Shown: piece by piece, positions 54,261 through 63,315 of the stretch | Position numbering within the stretch: the first letter of the stretch is position 1 | Layout: the number at the start of each line of letters is the position of its first letter | Translations under genes and position numbers: made by a program | Assembly: GCA_905212635.1 (NCBI GenBank) | Contig: CAJMFH010000011.1 | Span: 6,943-70,942, forward strand | Direction of reading: 5' to 3' | DNA length: 64,000 nt | From: an uncultured Lachnoclostridium sp. | GTDB lineage: Bacteria > Bacillota > Clostridia > Lachnospirales > Lachnospiraceae | Notes under the pieces: model-generated | The model's database searches: none | Seen by the model: the letters and a program-made list of their open reading frames with translations, nothing else | What the model was told of the DNA's origin: nothing

Positions 54261-55574
54261 CTAAGATAAAATTTTTATAATCAGTTTTATGGTAAACGTA
54301 TCTGTGGTATGTGAAAAATATGCCATTCCGCCGTGCTTTTCTGCAATTGCCTGAATGGAACTCAGACCGATGCCGGAACCGCCTTTGTGGGTGGAAAGAT
54401 AATGGCTGTTCTTCAAATTGACTCTGCCATCAAAACGATTCTCCGATTTAATTGCCAGAAAGCAGCCGTTTTTTACGAAAATGTTCAGAGTGTGCCTGCG
54501 TTTTTCCGGTTCGGACAGCGTCAGACAGCCGGCAGACACATTTTCCAGAATATTTCCGATCAGACTGCATAATTCGGTATCATTTACCAGACATTCCGCG
54601 GGAATCTGAATATTCCATTTTTTGGTAATGCCTTGGGAGTCAAATAAATGGTCATAATAGTTTAAAAGCGCATTGACCGGAATGTTGCTGGAGTAGCAGG
54701 TCGGAGATTCCGGGATTGCGGCGACACAATCGGCAAGATGGCGCGTCAGAGCATCGTATTCTTTATTCTTCGCCATTTGTGCAAGACTGTGAAGCTGCTG
54801 GCGGAAATCGTGACGCTGTTTGGCAGATTCGGTGATGTATCGCTGCTGCGCCAGATATTGGCTTTCCTGCATTTCAAAAAGTCTTACGCGCTCTTCGGTT
54901 TTGGCATTCCGAAGCAAAATGACGGCTACCAGATAAAAGATCAGGTAGATGACATTAAACAGGAAAAATGCCAGCAGAAGATAGGCAATATACATACCGT
55001 ATACGCGGTTTACATGCATGGTTTCGTATTTTTGCGGCTGCATCAGAATGTTCAACAGGATGAAAATAAGAGGCACCGGCAATGTTGCACCCCACACATA
55101 GGCAGAGTTCAGGGAGTCGATCAGCTCACTGAAATAATTCTTAAAGACCAGAAAATAAAGCAGGACAAAAAGGACGCTGACTCCAAATTGCAACGAGGTC
55201 GAAACAAGGCAGGATGAGAGCAGAGTTTCTTCCGGGTGAAGCTGACAGTCGATACAAAGCGCAATATTCGGCGGAAATGACATCAACGCCGTTACCATCA
55301 GAAAAACGGAGGCGCTGGTTGTCCAATGGGTATGCAGCGACCGATGGTAAAGGAGAAAAAGTATCGCGATGTCCGGGAGCATTATGTAATTCGCAGGGAT
55401 ACTGCCTGCCATGAGGAGCAGAGCGCTGATTGGAATCATGAGGGAAAGTACCAGACCGATACATGCCATAATTTTTTTGGGGGGCGCAGCCAGTTGATTC
55501 TTCATGGGAAGGAAGCAAAGTGTGGCTGCCGGAATCAGAACCATAAACTGCATTAATTCTGCTAAAAATTTCAT
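54261..55574 (-). CDS. Orphan GHKL sensor histidine kinase
   Basis: A 437-residue kinase with about seven hydrophobic segments (residues 5-222). The H-box is QRHDFRQQLHSL with His255. The N-box ends IGNILENVSAG and the G-box is GGSGIGLSSIQAIAEKHGG. The family is the AgrC/HPK10-like GHKL group. No response regulator is adjacent, so it may be an orphan that crosstalks, perhaps with the LytTR regulator at 11.5 kb. The ribosome site is weak (AAAGGA, or TTAGGAT at close range). Confidence 0.88.
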   Translation of the reverse strand: MKFLAELMQFMVLIPAATLCFLPMKNQLAAPPKKIMACIGLVLSLMIPISALLLMAGSIPANYIMLPDIAILFLLYHRSLHTHWTTSASVFLMVTALMSFPPNIALCIDCQLHPEETLLSSCLVSTSLQFGVSVLFVLLYFLVFKNYFSELIDSLNSAYVWGATLPVPLIFILLNILMQPQKYETMHVNRVYGMYIAYLLLAFFLFNVIYLIFYLVAVILLRNAKTEERVRLFEMQESQYLAQQRYITESAKQRHDFRQQLHSLAQMAKNKEYDALTRHLADCVAAIPESPTCYSSNIPVNALLNYYDHLFDSQGITKKWNIQIPAECLVNDTELCSLIGNILENVSAGCLTLSEPEKRRHTLNIFVKNGCFLAIKSENRFDGRVNLKNSHYLSTHKGGSGIGLSSIQAIAEKHGGMAYFSHTTDTFTIKLIIKILS

Positions 55575-55671
55575 ATCCTAAGTGTCCTTTCCAATATTAA
55601 AGTGTAATATTGATTTAAGTGTATCACGTTTTCCCCGTTTCAACAACTAAATATGAAAAAATATTCCGGGT

Positions 55672-55700
55672 TTGACAGTACTGTTAAAGTGTGTTATCAT
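55672..55700 (+). promoter_or_regulatory. Promoter of the DUF1292 gene
   Basis: Perfect TTGACA at 55672-55677 and TATCAT at 55695-55700 with 17 bp spacing. It lies inside the longer open frame that starts at 55653, so the start must be later. Confidence 0.7.
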
Positions 55701-55733
55701 CTGTATATTATAATATTTTCAGGAGGTATGGAA

Positions 55734-56084
55734 ATGTCTGATTTTGATTTGAGCGACATTGAGGAAATGCAGGTTTCCCTTGAGTTGGAAGATGGATCTA
55801 CATTGGAGTGTGAAGTAATATATATCTTTGAGTGGAATGGAGATGACTATGCTGCATTGACACCGGTTGATGAAAGCATTGAAGAAATTTATTTCTTTGG
55901 GATTCAGATTGACACGGAAGGCGACCAGCCGGAGATTACGCTTCTTCAGATTGAAGACGACGAGATGTTAGATGCGATCTCGGATGCTTTTGATGAAATG
56001 CTCGACGAAGAAGAATTTGGCGAGGATGAAGAAGATGACGACGATGGACGCTGGGATGAATTTATTGATAAGAAATTAGACTAA
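55734..56084 (+). CDS. DUF1292 acidic protein
   Basis: A 116-residue, strongly acidic cytoplasmic protein. The central VSLELEDGSTLECEVIYIFEW and YAALTPV match DUF1292, a small Firmicutes family of unknown function. The C-terminal 35 residues are mostly Asp and Glu. AGGAGG at 55721-55726 with a spacing of seven bases favours ATG 55734; ATG 55728 is too close. The promoter lies 34 bp before the start and a terminator follows the gene, so it is a single-gene unit. Confidence 0.9.
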   Translation: MSDFDLSDIEEMQVSLELEDGSTLECEVIYIFEWNGDDYAALTPVDESIEEIYFFGIQIDTEGDQPEITLLQIEDDEMLDAISDAFDEMLDEEEFGEDEEDDDDGRWDEFIDKKLD

Positions 56085-56107
56085 AATGTTATTGTTCTTT
56101 TTTTATC

Positions 56108-56142
56108 CAAAGAGGGACTTCCGTTTTCAGGAAGCCCCTCTT
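56108..56142 (+). terminator. Bidirectional terminator
   Basis: AAAGAGGGACTTCC pairs with GGAAGCCCCTCTTT, with one mismatch, around a short T-rich loop. It separates the DUF1292 gene from the convergent glycosylphosphotransferase gene. Confidence 0.8.
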
Positions 56143-56146
56143 TGCG

Positions 56147-57577
56147 TTAATATGCATTTTTATTGATGAATCCGGTCACAACGGTGAGCAGCAGGATTTT
56201 GATATCCAGCATCAAAGTCCAGTTTTCGATATAATACAGATCGCAGTCGATCCGCATACGGATCGAAGTGTCACCGCGGTAGCCATTGACCTGCGCCCAG
56301 CCCGTGATACCCGGGCGGACCTGATGTTTGATCATATAACGTGGAATTTCTTCCTTAAACTTTTCTACAAAAAATGGTCGCTCCGGTCTTGGACCGACAA
56401 GACTCATATCTCCTTTTAATACATTAAAAAACTGTGGAAGCTCGTCCAAACTGGTTTTCCGGATAAATTTACCGACCGGTGTAACACGCGGATCATTTGG
56501 TGTTGTCCAGGCTTTTTGCTCTTCCGAGGCTTTTTGTACTGCCATTGAACGGAATTTATACATCAAAAATGGCTTTCCGCCAAGTCCGATTCGTTCCTGT
56601 TTGAAAATCAAAGGACCTTCGGAAGTTGCTTTTACCAAAATGGCGACAACCAGCATCGGAATTGAGAAAAGGATGATCAGACAGATCGATCCGATGATAT
56701 CCACGGTGCGCTTGATAAATTTATTAAAGGAATTGGTAAGCGGCACATTTCTCACATGAATTACCGGCAGACCGTCGAGATCTTCCGTATAAGGACGTGT
56801 CGGAATGATATTGTTGTAATCCGGAATAAATTTTGTATGAACACCGGATTTTTCCGTAATTGCCACGATCCCCTCGAGTCGTTTGTATTGATTGATGTCA
56901 AGGGTGATTGCAATCTCATCAAAGGAATTTGAGGCAAGCACTTCTTCCAGATCGTCAATATCTCCGATGACGTGTACGTCGCGATAAGATTTTCCGTTTT
57001 TCTTCTGGTCGTCCAGAATGCCGTGTACGACATATCCCCATTCCGGATGCGCAAAGATACGGTCGATGTAGCCCTCTGCCGAACGACCGTAGCCAACGAG
57101 AAGCACATGCTTCAGATTGTGCCCGCGTTTGCGGAAACGGCGAAGAATTGTCGTAATCAACAGACGGAAGATCAATTCTAATATGAAATTCGTAATTACA
57201 AAAATTACGATGAACAGACGGGCGTAATTTCCACTTTTAATAAAGTAGAGACCGGCGGTGCAATACAAAATACCGACCACATTGGCTTTGAAAATGTTGT
57301 ATGCCTGGGATTTGCGGCTGGTAACACGTTTTGGGTCATATAGATGAAAAACATAGTATGATACGAGGTAACATGGAATCAGCAGGAAAAGCATCTGCAT
57401 ATATTCTTCCAGTGTTCCGTAAAGGCCGATTGGTTCTTCGATGATCTGCCATTGGATCAGAATACTCTGTTCCTCATCAAAACGAAGTTTATAAGCAAGT
57501 ATAAATGAAAATACTAAGATCAGCACATCTATGATAAATCGTATGATATTCAGTAATTTTTGGTTTCCTTTGATCAA
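56147..57577 (-). CDS. Undecaprenyl-phosphate glycosylphosphotransferase (WcaJ-like)
   Basis: Starts exopolysaccharide or wall-glycan synthesis by moving a sugar phosphate to undecaprenyl phosphate. A 476-residue length fits the TIGR03023/WcaJ group. Four or five N-terminal helices are followed by a CoA-binding-like domain (KHVLLVGYGRSAEGYI) and the transferase domain with IKRTVDIIGSICLI, KATSEGPLIFKQERIG and RKTSLDELPQFFNVLKGDMS, and VRPGITGWAQVNG. The start is TTG at 57577 with GAAAGGA upstream. No other polysaccharide genes lie nearby. Its leader carries mosaic repeat copy 3. Confidence 0.92.
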   Translation of the reverse strand: MIKGNQKLLNIIRFIIDVLILVFSFILAYKLRFDEEQSILIQWQIIEEPIGLYGTLEEYMQMLFLLIPCYLVSYYVFHLYDPKRVTSRKSQAYNIFKANVVGILYCTAGLYFIKSGNYARLFIVIFVITNFILELIFRLLITTILRRFRKRGHNLKHVLLVGYGRSAEGYIDRIFAHPEWGYVVHGILDDQKKNGKSYRDVHVIGDIDDLEEVLASNSFDEIAITLDINQYKRLEGIVAITEKSGVHTKFIPDYNNIIPTRPYTEDLDGLPVIHVRNVPLTNSFNKFIKRTVDIIGSICLIILFSIPMLVVAILVKATSEGPLIFKQERIGLGGKPFLMYKFRSMAVQKASEEQKAWTTPNDPRVTPVGKFIRKTSLDELPQFFNVLKGDMSLVGPRPERPFFVEKFKEEIPRYMIKHQVRPGITGWAQVNGYRGDTSIRMRIDCDLYYIENWTLMLDIKILLLTVVTGFINKNAY

Positions 57578-57629
57578 AATCTTTCATCCTTTCAAATTAG
57601 GGATTGGTATGATATTGCCATTGGCGGTG

Positions 57630-57846
57630 CAATGATATCTACGAATTGCTCCGTTGCTGTCGCAACTCTACAAACATTCGAATAATGAAATGCCCCCTCG
57701 GTTGCGCCTCGGCGGCAAGTCGTCGGTGCTATGCTAGACAAGAACTTCGTTCTTGTGAGCACCTCCTACTCATGTTTGACGGGTCCCAAGGTCAGCCACC
57801 TCCTTGTGCAAGCACAATCGTTGTCTGACTTTTCGACCCTGATATC
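57630..57846 (-). repeat. Mosaic leader repeat, copy 3
   Basis: Read on the minus strand, this gene-free stretch begins with GATATCAGGGTCGAAAAG, then CGATTGTGCTTGCAC, GACCTTGGGACCCGTC, CAAACATGAG, AGGAGGTGCTCACAAG, the hairpin ACAAGAACGAAGTTCTTGT, CCGACGACTTGCCGCCGA, a GC-rich stretch, and TCGAATGTTTGTAGAGTTGC with a final hairpin. Nearly all of these occur in copy 1, but here GACCCGTCAAACATGAG comes before the AGGAGG module instead of after it. Confidence 0.85.
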
Positions 57847-57875
57847 ATTATATGATATTTTTTCCATTTTCACAA
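57847..57875 (-). promoter_or_regulatory. Promoter of the glycosylphosphotransferase gene
   Basis: On the minus strand TTGTGA (57870-57875) and a perfect TATAAT (57847-57852) are spaced by 17 bp. The repeat starts directly after the -10 box, so it would be transcribed as a leader of about 260 nt. Confidence 0.6.
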
Positions 57876-57982
57876 TATAAAAATAAGATATTCACAAACT
57901 AAACACATTTGCTAGGTATAATGCAACATATAAAAAGAAAAAGTAGTATAAAAGATGAATAAACGGGAAAGGAAGATTCGAT

Positions 57983-59548
57983 ATGAATGAAGAAAACAAC
58001 AATCCTTGGGAAAATACGAACAATAACAATAACGGCATGACGGATAACACGATCTATGTACAGCCGTCCGAGACAGAAGAGGCGTCAGGTACACAGAATA
58101 CTGCCGGAACGGAGTCAGGACCACAGCCGATGCCAAGTTCTGATAATATGTATCGTTTCCAAAATACCAATCCCGGTGGCGGCGAACAGGAGCCGAAACC
58201 ACCGAAACAGAAGAAAAATGGTGGTATGAAGAAAACGTTGCTGTCCGCAGTGGTATTTGGTGTCGTTGCAGCATTTTGTTTCTTTGCAATCGTAAAAATC
58301 TGTGGGTTACAGATTGGAACACAAAAATCAAATTCCGGTGAGATCGGAACCGTAAATACGAATTCCGGAAATGCAGAATTGACTGCTGTATCCGGCGGAG
58401 CGGTTGCCGGTGTATCCGATGTGTCAGGCATTGTGGAAAATGTAATGCCATCTATCGTTTCTATTACTGAGACGAGTATGCAGAAATCCATTTTTGGCGA
58501 ATATCCATCCGAAGGTGCAGGCTCCGGATTTATCGTAAAACAGGATGACAAAGAACTGCTGATCGTTACGAACAATCACGTTGTTTCGGGCGCAGAAAGC
58601 ATTACCGTGAAATTTATTGATGACACGACAGCGAAAGCAACAGTAAAAGGAACGGATTCCACCGCAGATCTGGCAGTAATTACCGTGAAATTGAGTGATT
58701 TAAAAGAAGAAACAAAGGGCAAGATAAAGATTGCAACACTTGGACATTCGGATGATGTAAAAGTTGGACAGATGGCGATTGCAATCGGAAATGCTCTTGG
58801 ATATGGACAGTCCGTAACGGTTGGCTATATCAGTGCCAAGGACAGAGAAGTCGAAGTCGGTGATGAAAACGGAAGTGGTTCCAACAAAATGGTTCTTCTT
58901 CAGACCGATGCCGCAATTAACCCTGGTAACAGCGGTGGTGCATTGCTTGACCTGAACGGAAATGTTATTGGTATCAACTCAGTAAAATATGCAGATACCA
59001 AAGTAGAAGGAATTGGATATGCGATTCCAATGAGTGATGCCATTCCAATCATCAATGAACTGATGCAGCGTGAAGTGCTGAGCGACAACGAGAAAGGATA
59101 TCTTGGAATTACCGGAAAGACGATCAGTGATTCTGTCAGCGAGGCATATGGTATTCCGGTTGGTGTTTACGTATCGGAAGTTTCTGACAGCGGAGCAGCA
59201 AAGGCAGCCGGTATCAAGAAAGGCGATGTTATCACAAAGATCAATGATGCGAAAGTATCTACAATTGAGCAGGTGCAGAACAAAGTAAATAATACAAAAG
59301 CCGGTACGGAGATTACGGTAACAATTTCCAGAAGTCAAGACGGCGAGTACAAAGAGCAGGATCTGAAAGTCAAATTGAAAGGCTCAGATACTCTCAATGA
59401 ATTGAGTGATGGAACAACGGATTCGGGAAATTCAAGTGGATCCAATGGAAATTCTGACGGAAATTCCGATGGAAGCAACAGCAATCCATACGGATATGGA
59501 AATGACTCGTATGATGATTCCTATGGAAGTCAGATTATGCCTTGGTAA
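57983..59548 (+). CDS. htrA: HtrA-like serine protease with PDZ domain
   Basis: A membrane-anchored quality-control protease of 521 residues. A Gly/Asn/Pro-rich cytoplasmic segment is followed by one helix near residues 88-106, then the trypsin-like domain with His199 in VTNNHVVSG, Asp229 in STADLAVITV and Ser317 in NPGNSGGALL. A PDZ domain covers about residues 375-465. The C-terminal 50 residues are a Gly/Ser/Asn/Tyr-rich low-complexity tail. GGGAAAGGAAG is the ribosome site. It acts on misfolded exported proteins in related bacteria. A terminator follows. Confidence 0.94.
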   Translation: MNEENNNPWENTNNNNNGMTDNTIYVQPSETEEASGTQNTAGTESGPQPMPSSDNMYRFQNTNPGGGEQEPKPPKQKKNGGMKKTLLSAVVFGVVAAFCFFAIVKICGLQIGTQKSNSGEIGTVNTNSGNAELTAVSGGAVAGVSDVSGIVENVMPSIVSITETSMQKSIFGEYPSEGAGSGFIVKQDDKELLIVTNNHVVSGAESITVKFIDDTTAKATVKGTDSTADLAVITVKLSDLKEETKGKIKIATLGHSDDVKVGQMAIAIGNALGYGQSVTVGYISAKDREVEVGDENGSGSNKMVLLQTDAAINPGNSGGALLDLNGNVIGINSVKYADTKVEGIGYAIPMSDAIPIINELMQREVLSDNEKGYLGITGKTISDSVSEAYGIPVGVYVSEVSDSGAAKAAGIKKGDVITKINDAKVSTIEQVQNKVNNTKAGTEITVTISRSQDGEYKEQDLKVKLKGSDTLNELSDGTTDSGNSSGSNGNSDGNSDGSNSNPYGYGNDSYDDSYGSQIMPW

Positions 59549-59583
59549 AAATTCTTTACTAATCAGAAAAAATAAGTTATAAT

Positions 59584-59621
59584 AAAAGGAACTGTTTCAT
59601 AACATTGGGGCAGTTCCTTTT
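59584..59621 (+). terminator. htrA terminator
   Basis: AAAAGGAACTG at 59584-59594 pairs perfectly with CAGTTCCTTTT at 59611-59621, giving an 11-bp stem with a T-rich end. Confidence 0.85.
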
Positions 59622-59673
59622 GGACATATTATAATGACACACAATATTGAAAAGTATAGAAATGGAGAAAATA

Positions 59674-61116
59674 GTGAGCGAAGAAATCAAAAATCAAAAT
59701 GAAGATACAATGGAAAATAACAGAAATGATGAAAACAAAGGGGAAACATTTTGCTACTTGTGCCATCGACCGTCGAGTCTGGTAAACAATATGATTCATC
59801 TTCCAAACAATATATCAATCTGTTCCGATTGCTTGCAAAAATCATTTGACATGTTTAACAATGGTTCAATGGGAACTGGAACAATTCCTCCAATGAACGG
59901 AATGCCCGGAATTGAGTTTATCAATCTGTCCAATCCGTTTGGCGGAATGCCGGAAGAGATGCAGGAACGCCACCGGGTAAAGACAAAAAGAAAAACCCAT
60001 GACAAAGTACCGGCACTTGACATCCAAAAATTACCAGCTCCGCATATCATCAAGGGCAGACTGGACGAATATGTGATGGGACAGGAGCAGGCGAAAAAGG
60101 TCATTTCGGTAGGAGTATATAACCATTATAAGCGAATTGCAGCGATGGAAGAGCAGGAAAAAGCAAAAGAGACCGGCGATACCAATCAGATGGACTGGGA
60201 TGTTGAGATTGAAAAATCCAATATGCTGATGCTGGGGCCTACCGGAAGCGGTAAAACTTTTTTGGTTCAGACCCTTGCGCGTATTTTGCAGGTGCCGCTT
60301 GCCATTACCGATGCTACGGCACTTACCGAAGCCGGATACATTGGCGATGATGTCGAAAGTGTGATTTCCAAACTGCTGGCAAATGCGGAAAACGATGTGG
60401 AACGTGCAGAACGCGGAATCGTTTATATTGATGAGATTGATAAACTGGCCAAAAAGGAAAATGCCAATCAGCGTGATGTCAGCGGAGAATCGGTACAGCA
60501 GGCACTTCTGAAACTTTTAGAGGGGGCCGATGTAGAAGTTCCGGTCGGAGCTACAAACAAAAATGCGATGGTTCCGATGACGACAATCAATACCCGCCAT
60601 ATTTTATTTATCTGTGGTGGGGCATTTCCGGGACTGGAAAATGTTATAAAACGTCGTCTGACAAAACATGGTCATATTGGATTTGAGTCACAGTTAAAAG
60701 ATGAACTGGATAAAGATGAAAATATTCTGGCGAAGGTTGAGACGGAAGACATTCGTTCCTACGGATTGATTCCGGAATTTATCGGAAGACTTCCAATCGT
60801 ATTTGCGTTGCAGCAGATGGACGAGAGACTTTTGGTAAAAGTTCTGACAGAACCAAAGAATGCAATTATCAAACAATATAAAAAATTATTTGCCATGGAT
60901 GGAGTGAAACTTGATTTTGAAGAAGATGCGCTTCTTGAGATCGCCAGCCGTGCAGTAAAGAAAAAGACAGGAGCGAGAGCTTTGCGTTCCATATTGGAAG
61001 AGACGATGTTAGACATCATGTATCAGATTCCAAAAGATGATATGATCGGGCGTGTTATTGTAACAAAAGATTATGTCAGAGGAATTGGCGGACCTCGCAT
61101 TGAAGTCCGCGATTAA
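59674..61116 (+). CDS. clpX: ClpX-type AAA+ unfoldase (stand-alone)
   Basis: About 480 residues. The N-terminal zinc finger has CYLCHRP and ICSDC. The AAA+ core has the Walker A LGPTGSGKTF, the pore loop EAGYIGDDVE, the Walker B YIDEIDKLAKK and the ClpP-docking HIGFES (IGF) loop. All these support a working ClpP partner. A spacer of about 45 residues after the zinc finger is longer than usual. clpP and tig, the normal neighbours, are absent. The start is taken as GTG 59674 because GGAG lies six bases before it; TTG 59647 is open but has no site. Confidence 0.93.
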   Translation: MSEEIKNQNEDTMENNRNDENKGETFCYLCHRPSSLVNNMIHLPNNISICSDCLQKSFDMFNNGSMGTGTIPPMNGMPGIEFINLSNPFGGMPEEMQERHRVKTKRKTHDKVPALDIQKLPAPHIIKGRLDEYVMGQEQAKKVISVGVYNHYKRIAAMEEQEKAKETGDTNQMDWDVEIEKSNMLMLGPTGSGKTFLVQTLARILQVPLAITDATALTEAGYIGDDVESVISKLLANAENDVERAERGIVYIDEIDKLAKKENANQRDVSGESVQQALLKLLEGADVEVPVGATNKNAMVPMTTINTRHILFICGGAFPGLENVIKRRLTKHGHIGFESQLKDELDKDENILAKVETEDIRSYGLIPEFIGRLPIVFALQQMDERLLVKVLTEPKNAIIKQYKKLFAMDGVKLDFEEDALLEIASRAVKKKTGARALRSILEETMLDIMYQIPKDDMIGRVIVTKDYVRGIGGPRIEVRD

Positions 61117-61562
61117 AAGTCGGTTTTTAATAAAGGAACTCCAAGATAAACGGTCGTTTCATCGGAGATTTCGTCATAGGTTATGGCGAGATTTAAGTTG
61201 ATTCTCTGACCGTTTATTTTTTTGCAGAAAGCAATTCCGGATGTGTAGCCGTAGGCGACATAATAGTCCGAAGTTTGATGGGTATTTTTAAGAGCTCCGC
61301 CCCACACATGGAAAAGACGGGAGGCAAGCTGCTCTTTCTGATCGGAAGTCAGTCTGCCGGATAATCGTCCTTTTACCAGACCGCCTTTTTGTGACAAATT
61401 TTGGAAAGAAGGTGCATCGCTTTCCAAAATCAGCTGATTGCGTGCAAATGCCTGTGTGGCATCGTTATGTGAAAGATAAAAGCGGGTCATTGCAAACTGT
61501 GTAAAGGCAATAATCCAGCTTAAGCACATACAGAATATGGCAAGTTTTAATTTTCGTTTCAT
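61113..61562 (-). CDS. Exported protein, possibly YwmB-like
   Basis: A 149-residue protein with an N-terminal membrane or signal segment (residues 6-26). The C-terminal part with NGQRINLNLAITYDEISDET and the final TVYLGVPLLKTDF resembles the end of YwmB-type proteins, which have an unassigned fold. Length is shorter than typical YwmB, so this is a weak match. The gene ends convergent with clpX, with a 4-bp overlap. Confidence in the gene is good, in the family low. Confidence 0.68.
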   Translation of the reverse strand: MKRKLKLAIFCMCLSWIIAFTQFAMTRFYLSHNDATQAFARNQLILESDAPSFQNLSQKGGLVKGRLSGRLTSDQKEQLASRLFHVWGGALKNTHQTSDYYVAYGYTSGIAFCKKINGQRINLNLAITYDEISDETTVYLGVPLLKTDF

Positions 61563-61784
61563 GGGAATCCCTCTTTTCTTTACTGCAACGATTCAGGATT
61601 CTTCTCCCACACATTTGCATTGTCATGAATCGTTACGTATTATTTATGTATAGCATTGACAATTCAGGGAAATTTATACACATAGAAAGTTTTGCTGAAT
61701 CTTAACTAAATGGATATTGACGAAAAATTTTCGAATTGTTATGATAAAGAATGGTAGAAGGCAGAGGGAGAAAGGAGATTATTG

Positions 61785-63200
61785 ATGAGAAAAACAAAGA
61801 TTATTTGTACGATGGGCCCGGCGACGGATTCGGATGAGGTATTGGAAAAATTGATGCGTGGCGGAATGAATGTCGCACGTTTCAATTTTTCACACGGCAG
61901 CCACGAGGAGCAGAAAGGGCGAATGGACCGGCTGAAAGCAATGCGTAAAAAATGCGGAAAACCGGTGGCGATGCTTTTGGATACCAAAGGACCGGAAATT
62001 CGCACGGGGATATTTGAAGAGGGAAAAGTGACATTGGAGCCGGGACAGCAGTTTGTATTGACGGGACGCGAAATCCGCGGAAATGCATCCATGGCATCCA
62101 TTACGTACCCTCAGTTATATCAAGATGAGAAGCCGGGTAACCGGATTTTGATCGACGATGGACTCATTGAACTTATTGTGAAGGAAATCCGGGGAGAGGA
62201 CATCATTTGTACCGTTGTAAATGGCGGTGTGATCTCGGATCACAAGGGCGTCAATGTACCGGGGGTACACATCCACCTGCCTTATATGAGCGAAAAAGAC
62301 AAAGAAGACATTTTATTTGGAATCCGTCAGGATATTGATTTTGTGGCAGCTTCTTTTACAAGAACCGCCGAGGACGTTATGCAGATCCGCAAACTCTTGG
62401 ACGAAAATGGGGGAAAAGACATCAATATCATTGCCAAGATTGAAAATGCGGAAGGCGTGGATAAGATTGATGAGATCATCCGTGTATCGGATGGAATTAT
62501 GATCGCGCGCGGAGATATGGGAGTTGAGGTGCCGGATGAAGAAGTGCCGGTTATCCAGAAAATGATCATCCGCAAAGTGTATGAGGCCGGAAAACAGGTA
62601 ATTACGGCGACGCAGATGCTGGATTCCATGATGAAAAATCCACGGCCGACCCGTGCAGAGACAGCTGATGTCGCCAATGCAATCTACGATGGAACGAGTG
62701 CAATCATGCTATCGGGAGAGACAGCAGCCGGGAAATATCCGGTAGAAGCGCTGAAAACAATGGTGCGCATTGCCGAGAGGACAGAAGCAGATGTTGACTA
62801 CTGCAAGCGGTTCTTTAACCATGAACGCAAAGCCAATCCGGACATCACGGATGCCATCTGCCATGCGACCTGCACGACAGCGCATGATCTGAATGCCCGC
62901 GTCATTATTACTGTTACCAAATCGGGACGTTCTGCCCGTATGATCTCACGTTACCGTCCGGGCTGTGACATCGTGGGCTGTGCTATGTCGGAAAAAGTCA
63001 CAAGACAGCTCAATATGTCGTGGGGTGTCACCCCTGTTTTATTAGAAGAAAAGCAGGAGGTTTTTGAACTTTTTGATTATGCGACGGAAGAATGCCTCAA
63101 ACAGGGATTCTTATGCAAAGGCGATGTGGCGGTATATACATCGGGGGTTCCGGTCGGAATTTCCGGCACAACGAACATGATTAAAGTACAGAGAGCATAA
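61785..63200 (+). CDS. pyk: Pyruvate kinase
   Basis: Last step of glycolysis, PEP plus ADP to pyruvate plus ATP. It has 471 residues, the short form that lacks the extra C-terminal phosphohistidine domain found in many Firmicutes. Key parts are visible: GGMNVARFNFSHGSH, LLDTKGPEIRTG, IMIARGDMGVEVP and ITATQMLDSM followed by PRPTRAE. AAAGGAGA lies before ATG 61785. pckA follows directly, so the PEP node genes are grouped here. Confidence 0.96.
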   Translation: MRKTKIICTMGPATDSDEVLEKLMRGGMNVARFNFSHGSHEEQKGRMDRLKAMRKKCGKPVAMLLDTKGPEIRTGIFEEGKVTLEPGQQFVLTGREIRGNASMASITYPQLYQDEKPGNRILIDDGLIELIVKEIRGEDIICTVVNGGVISDHKGVNVPGVHIHLPYMSEKDKEDILFGIRQDIDFVAASFTRTAEDVMQIRKLLDENGGKDINIIAKIENAEGVDKIDEIIRVSDGIMIARGDMGVEVPDEEVPVIQKMIIRKVYEAGKQVITATQMLDSMMKNPRPTRAETADVANAIYDGTSAIMLSGETAAGKYPVEALKTMVRIAERTEADVDYCKRFFNHERKANPDITDAICHATCTTAHDLNARVIITVTKSGRSARMISRYRPGCDIVGCAMSEKVTRQLNMSWGVTPVLLEEKQEVFELFDYATEECLKQGFLCKGDVAVYTSGVPVGISGTTNMIKVQRA

Positions 63201-63206
63201 CAAAGG

Positions 63207-63236
63207 TTGACAATGTCGAAAAATGTGTGGTATGAT
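63207..63236 (+). promoter_or_regulatory. pckA promoter
   Basis: Perfect TTGACA at 63207-63212 and TATGAT at 63231-63236 with 18 bp spacing, six bases after the pyk stop codon. Confidence 0.65.
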
Positions 63237-63247
63237 ATATGCGTGAA

Positions 63248-63299
63248 ACTTTCAGGGTCATATCCTGGACCCACTAGAACCAGGTTAAATATGAAAGAA
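63248..63299 (+). promoter_or_regulatory. Structured pckA leader
   Basis: CTTTCA (63249-63254) can pair with TGAAAG near 63291-63296. Inside lie two mutually exclusive stems: GGGTC with GACCC, or CCTGG with CCAGG. Alternative pairing of this kind is seen in riboswitches or protein-controlled leaders. No known riboswitch class is recognised. Confidence 0.5.
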
Positions 63300-63315
63300 A
63301 AGAGGTCAGAGTAAA

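Noticed and set aside
57646..57828. A 60-residue plus-strand frame inside the third repeat copy
   Set aside because: Same reason: it is a translation of a noncoding repeat, on the strand opposite to the presumed leader.
63248..63299. TPP riboswitch in the pckA leader
   Set aside because: ACCCACTAGAACC resembles the thi-box tail, but the required CUGAGA element and the final helix are missing and the gene is not in thiamine metabolism.
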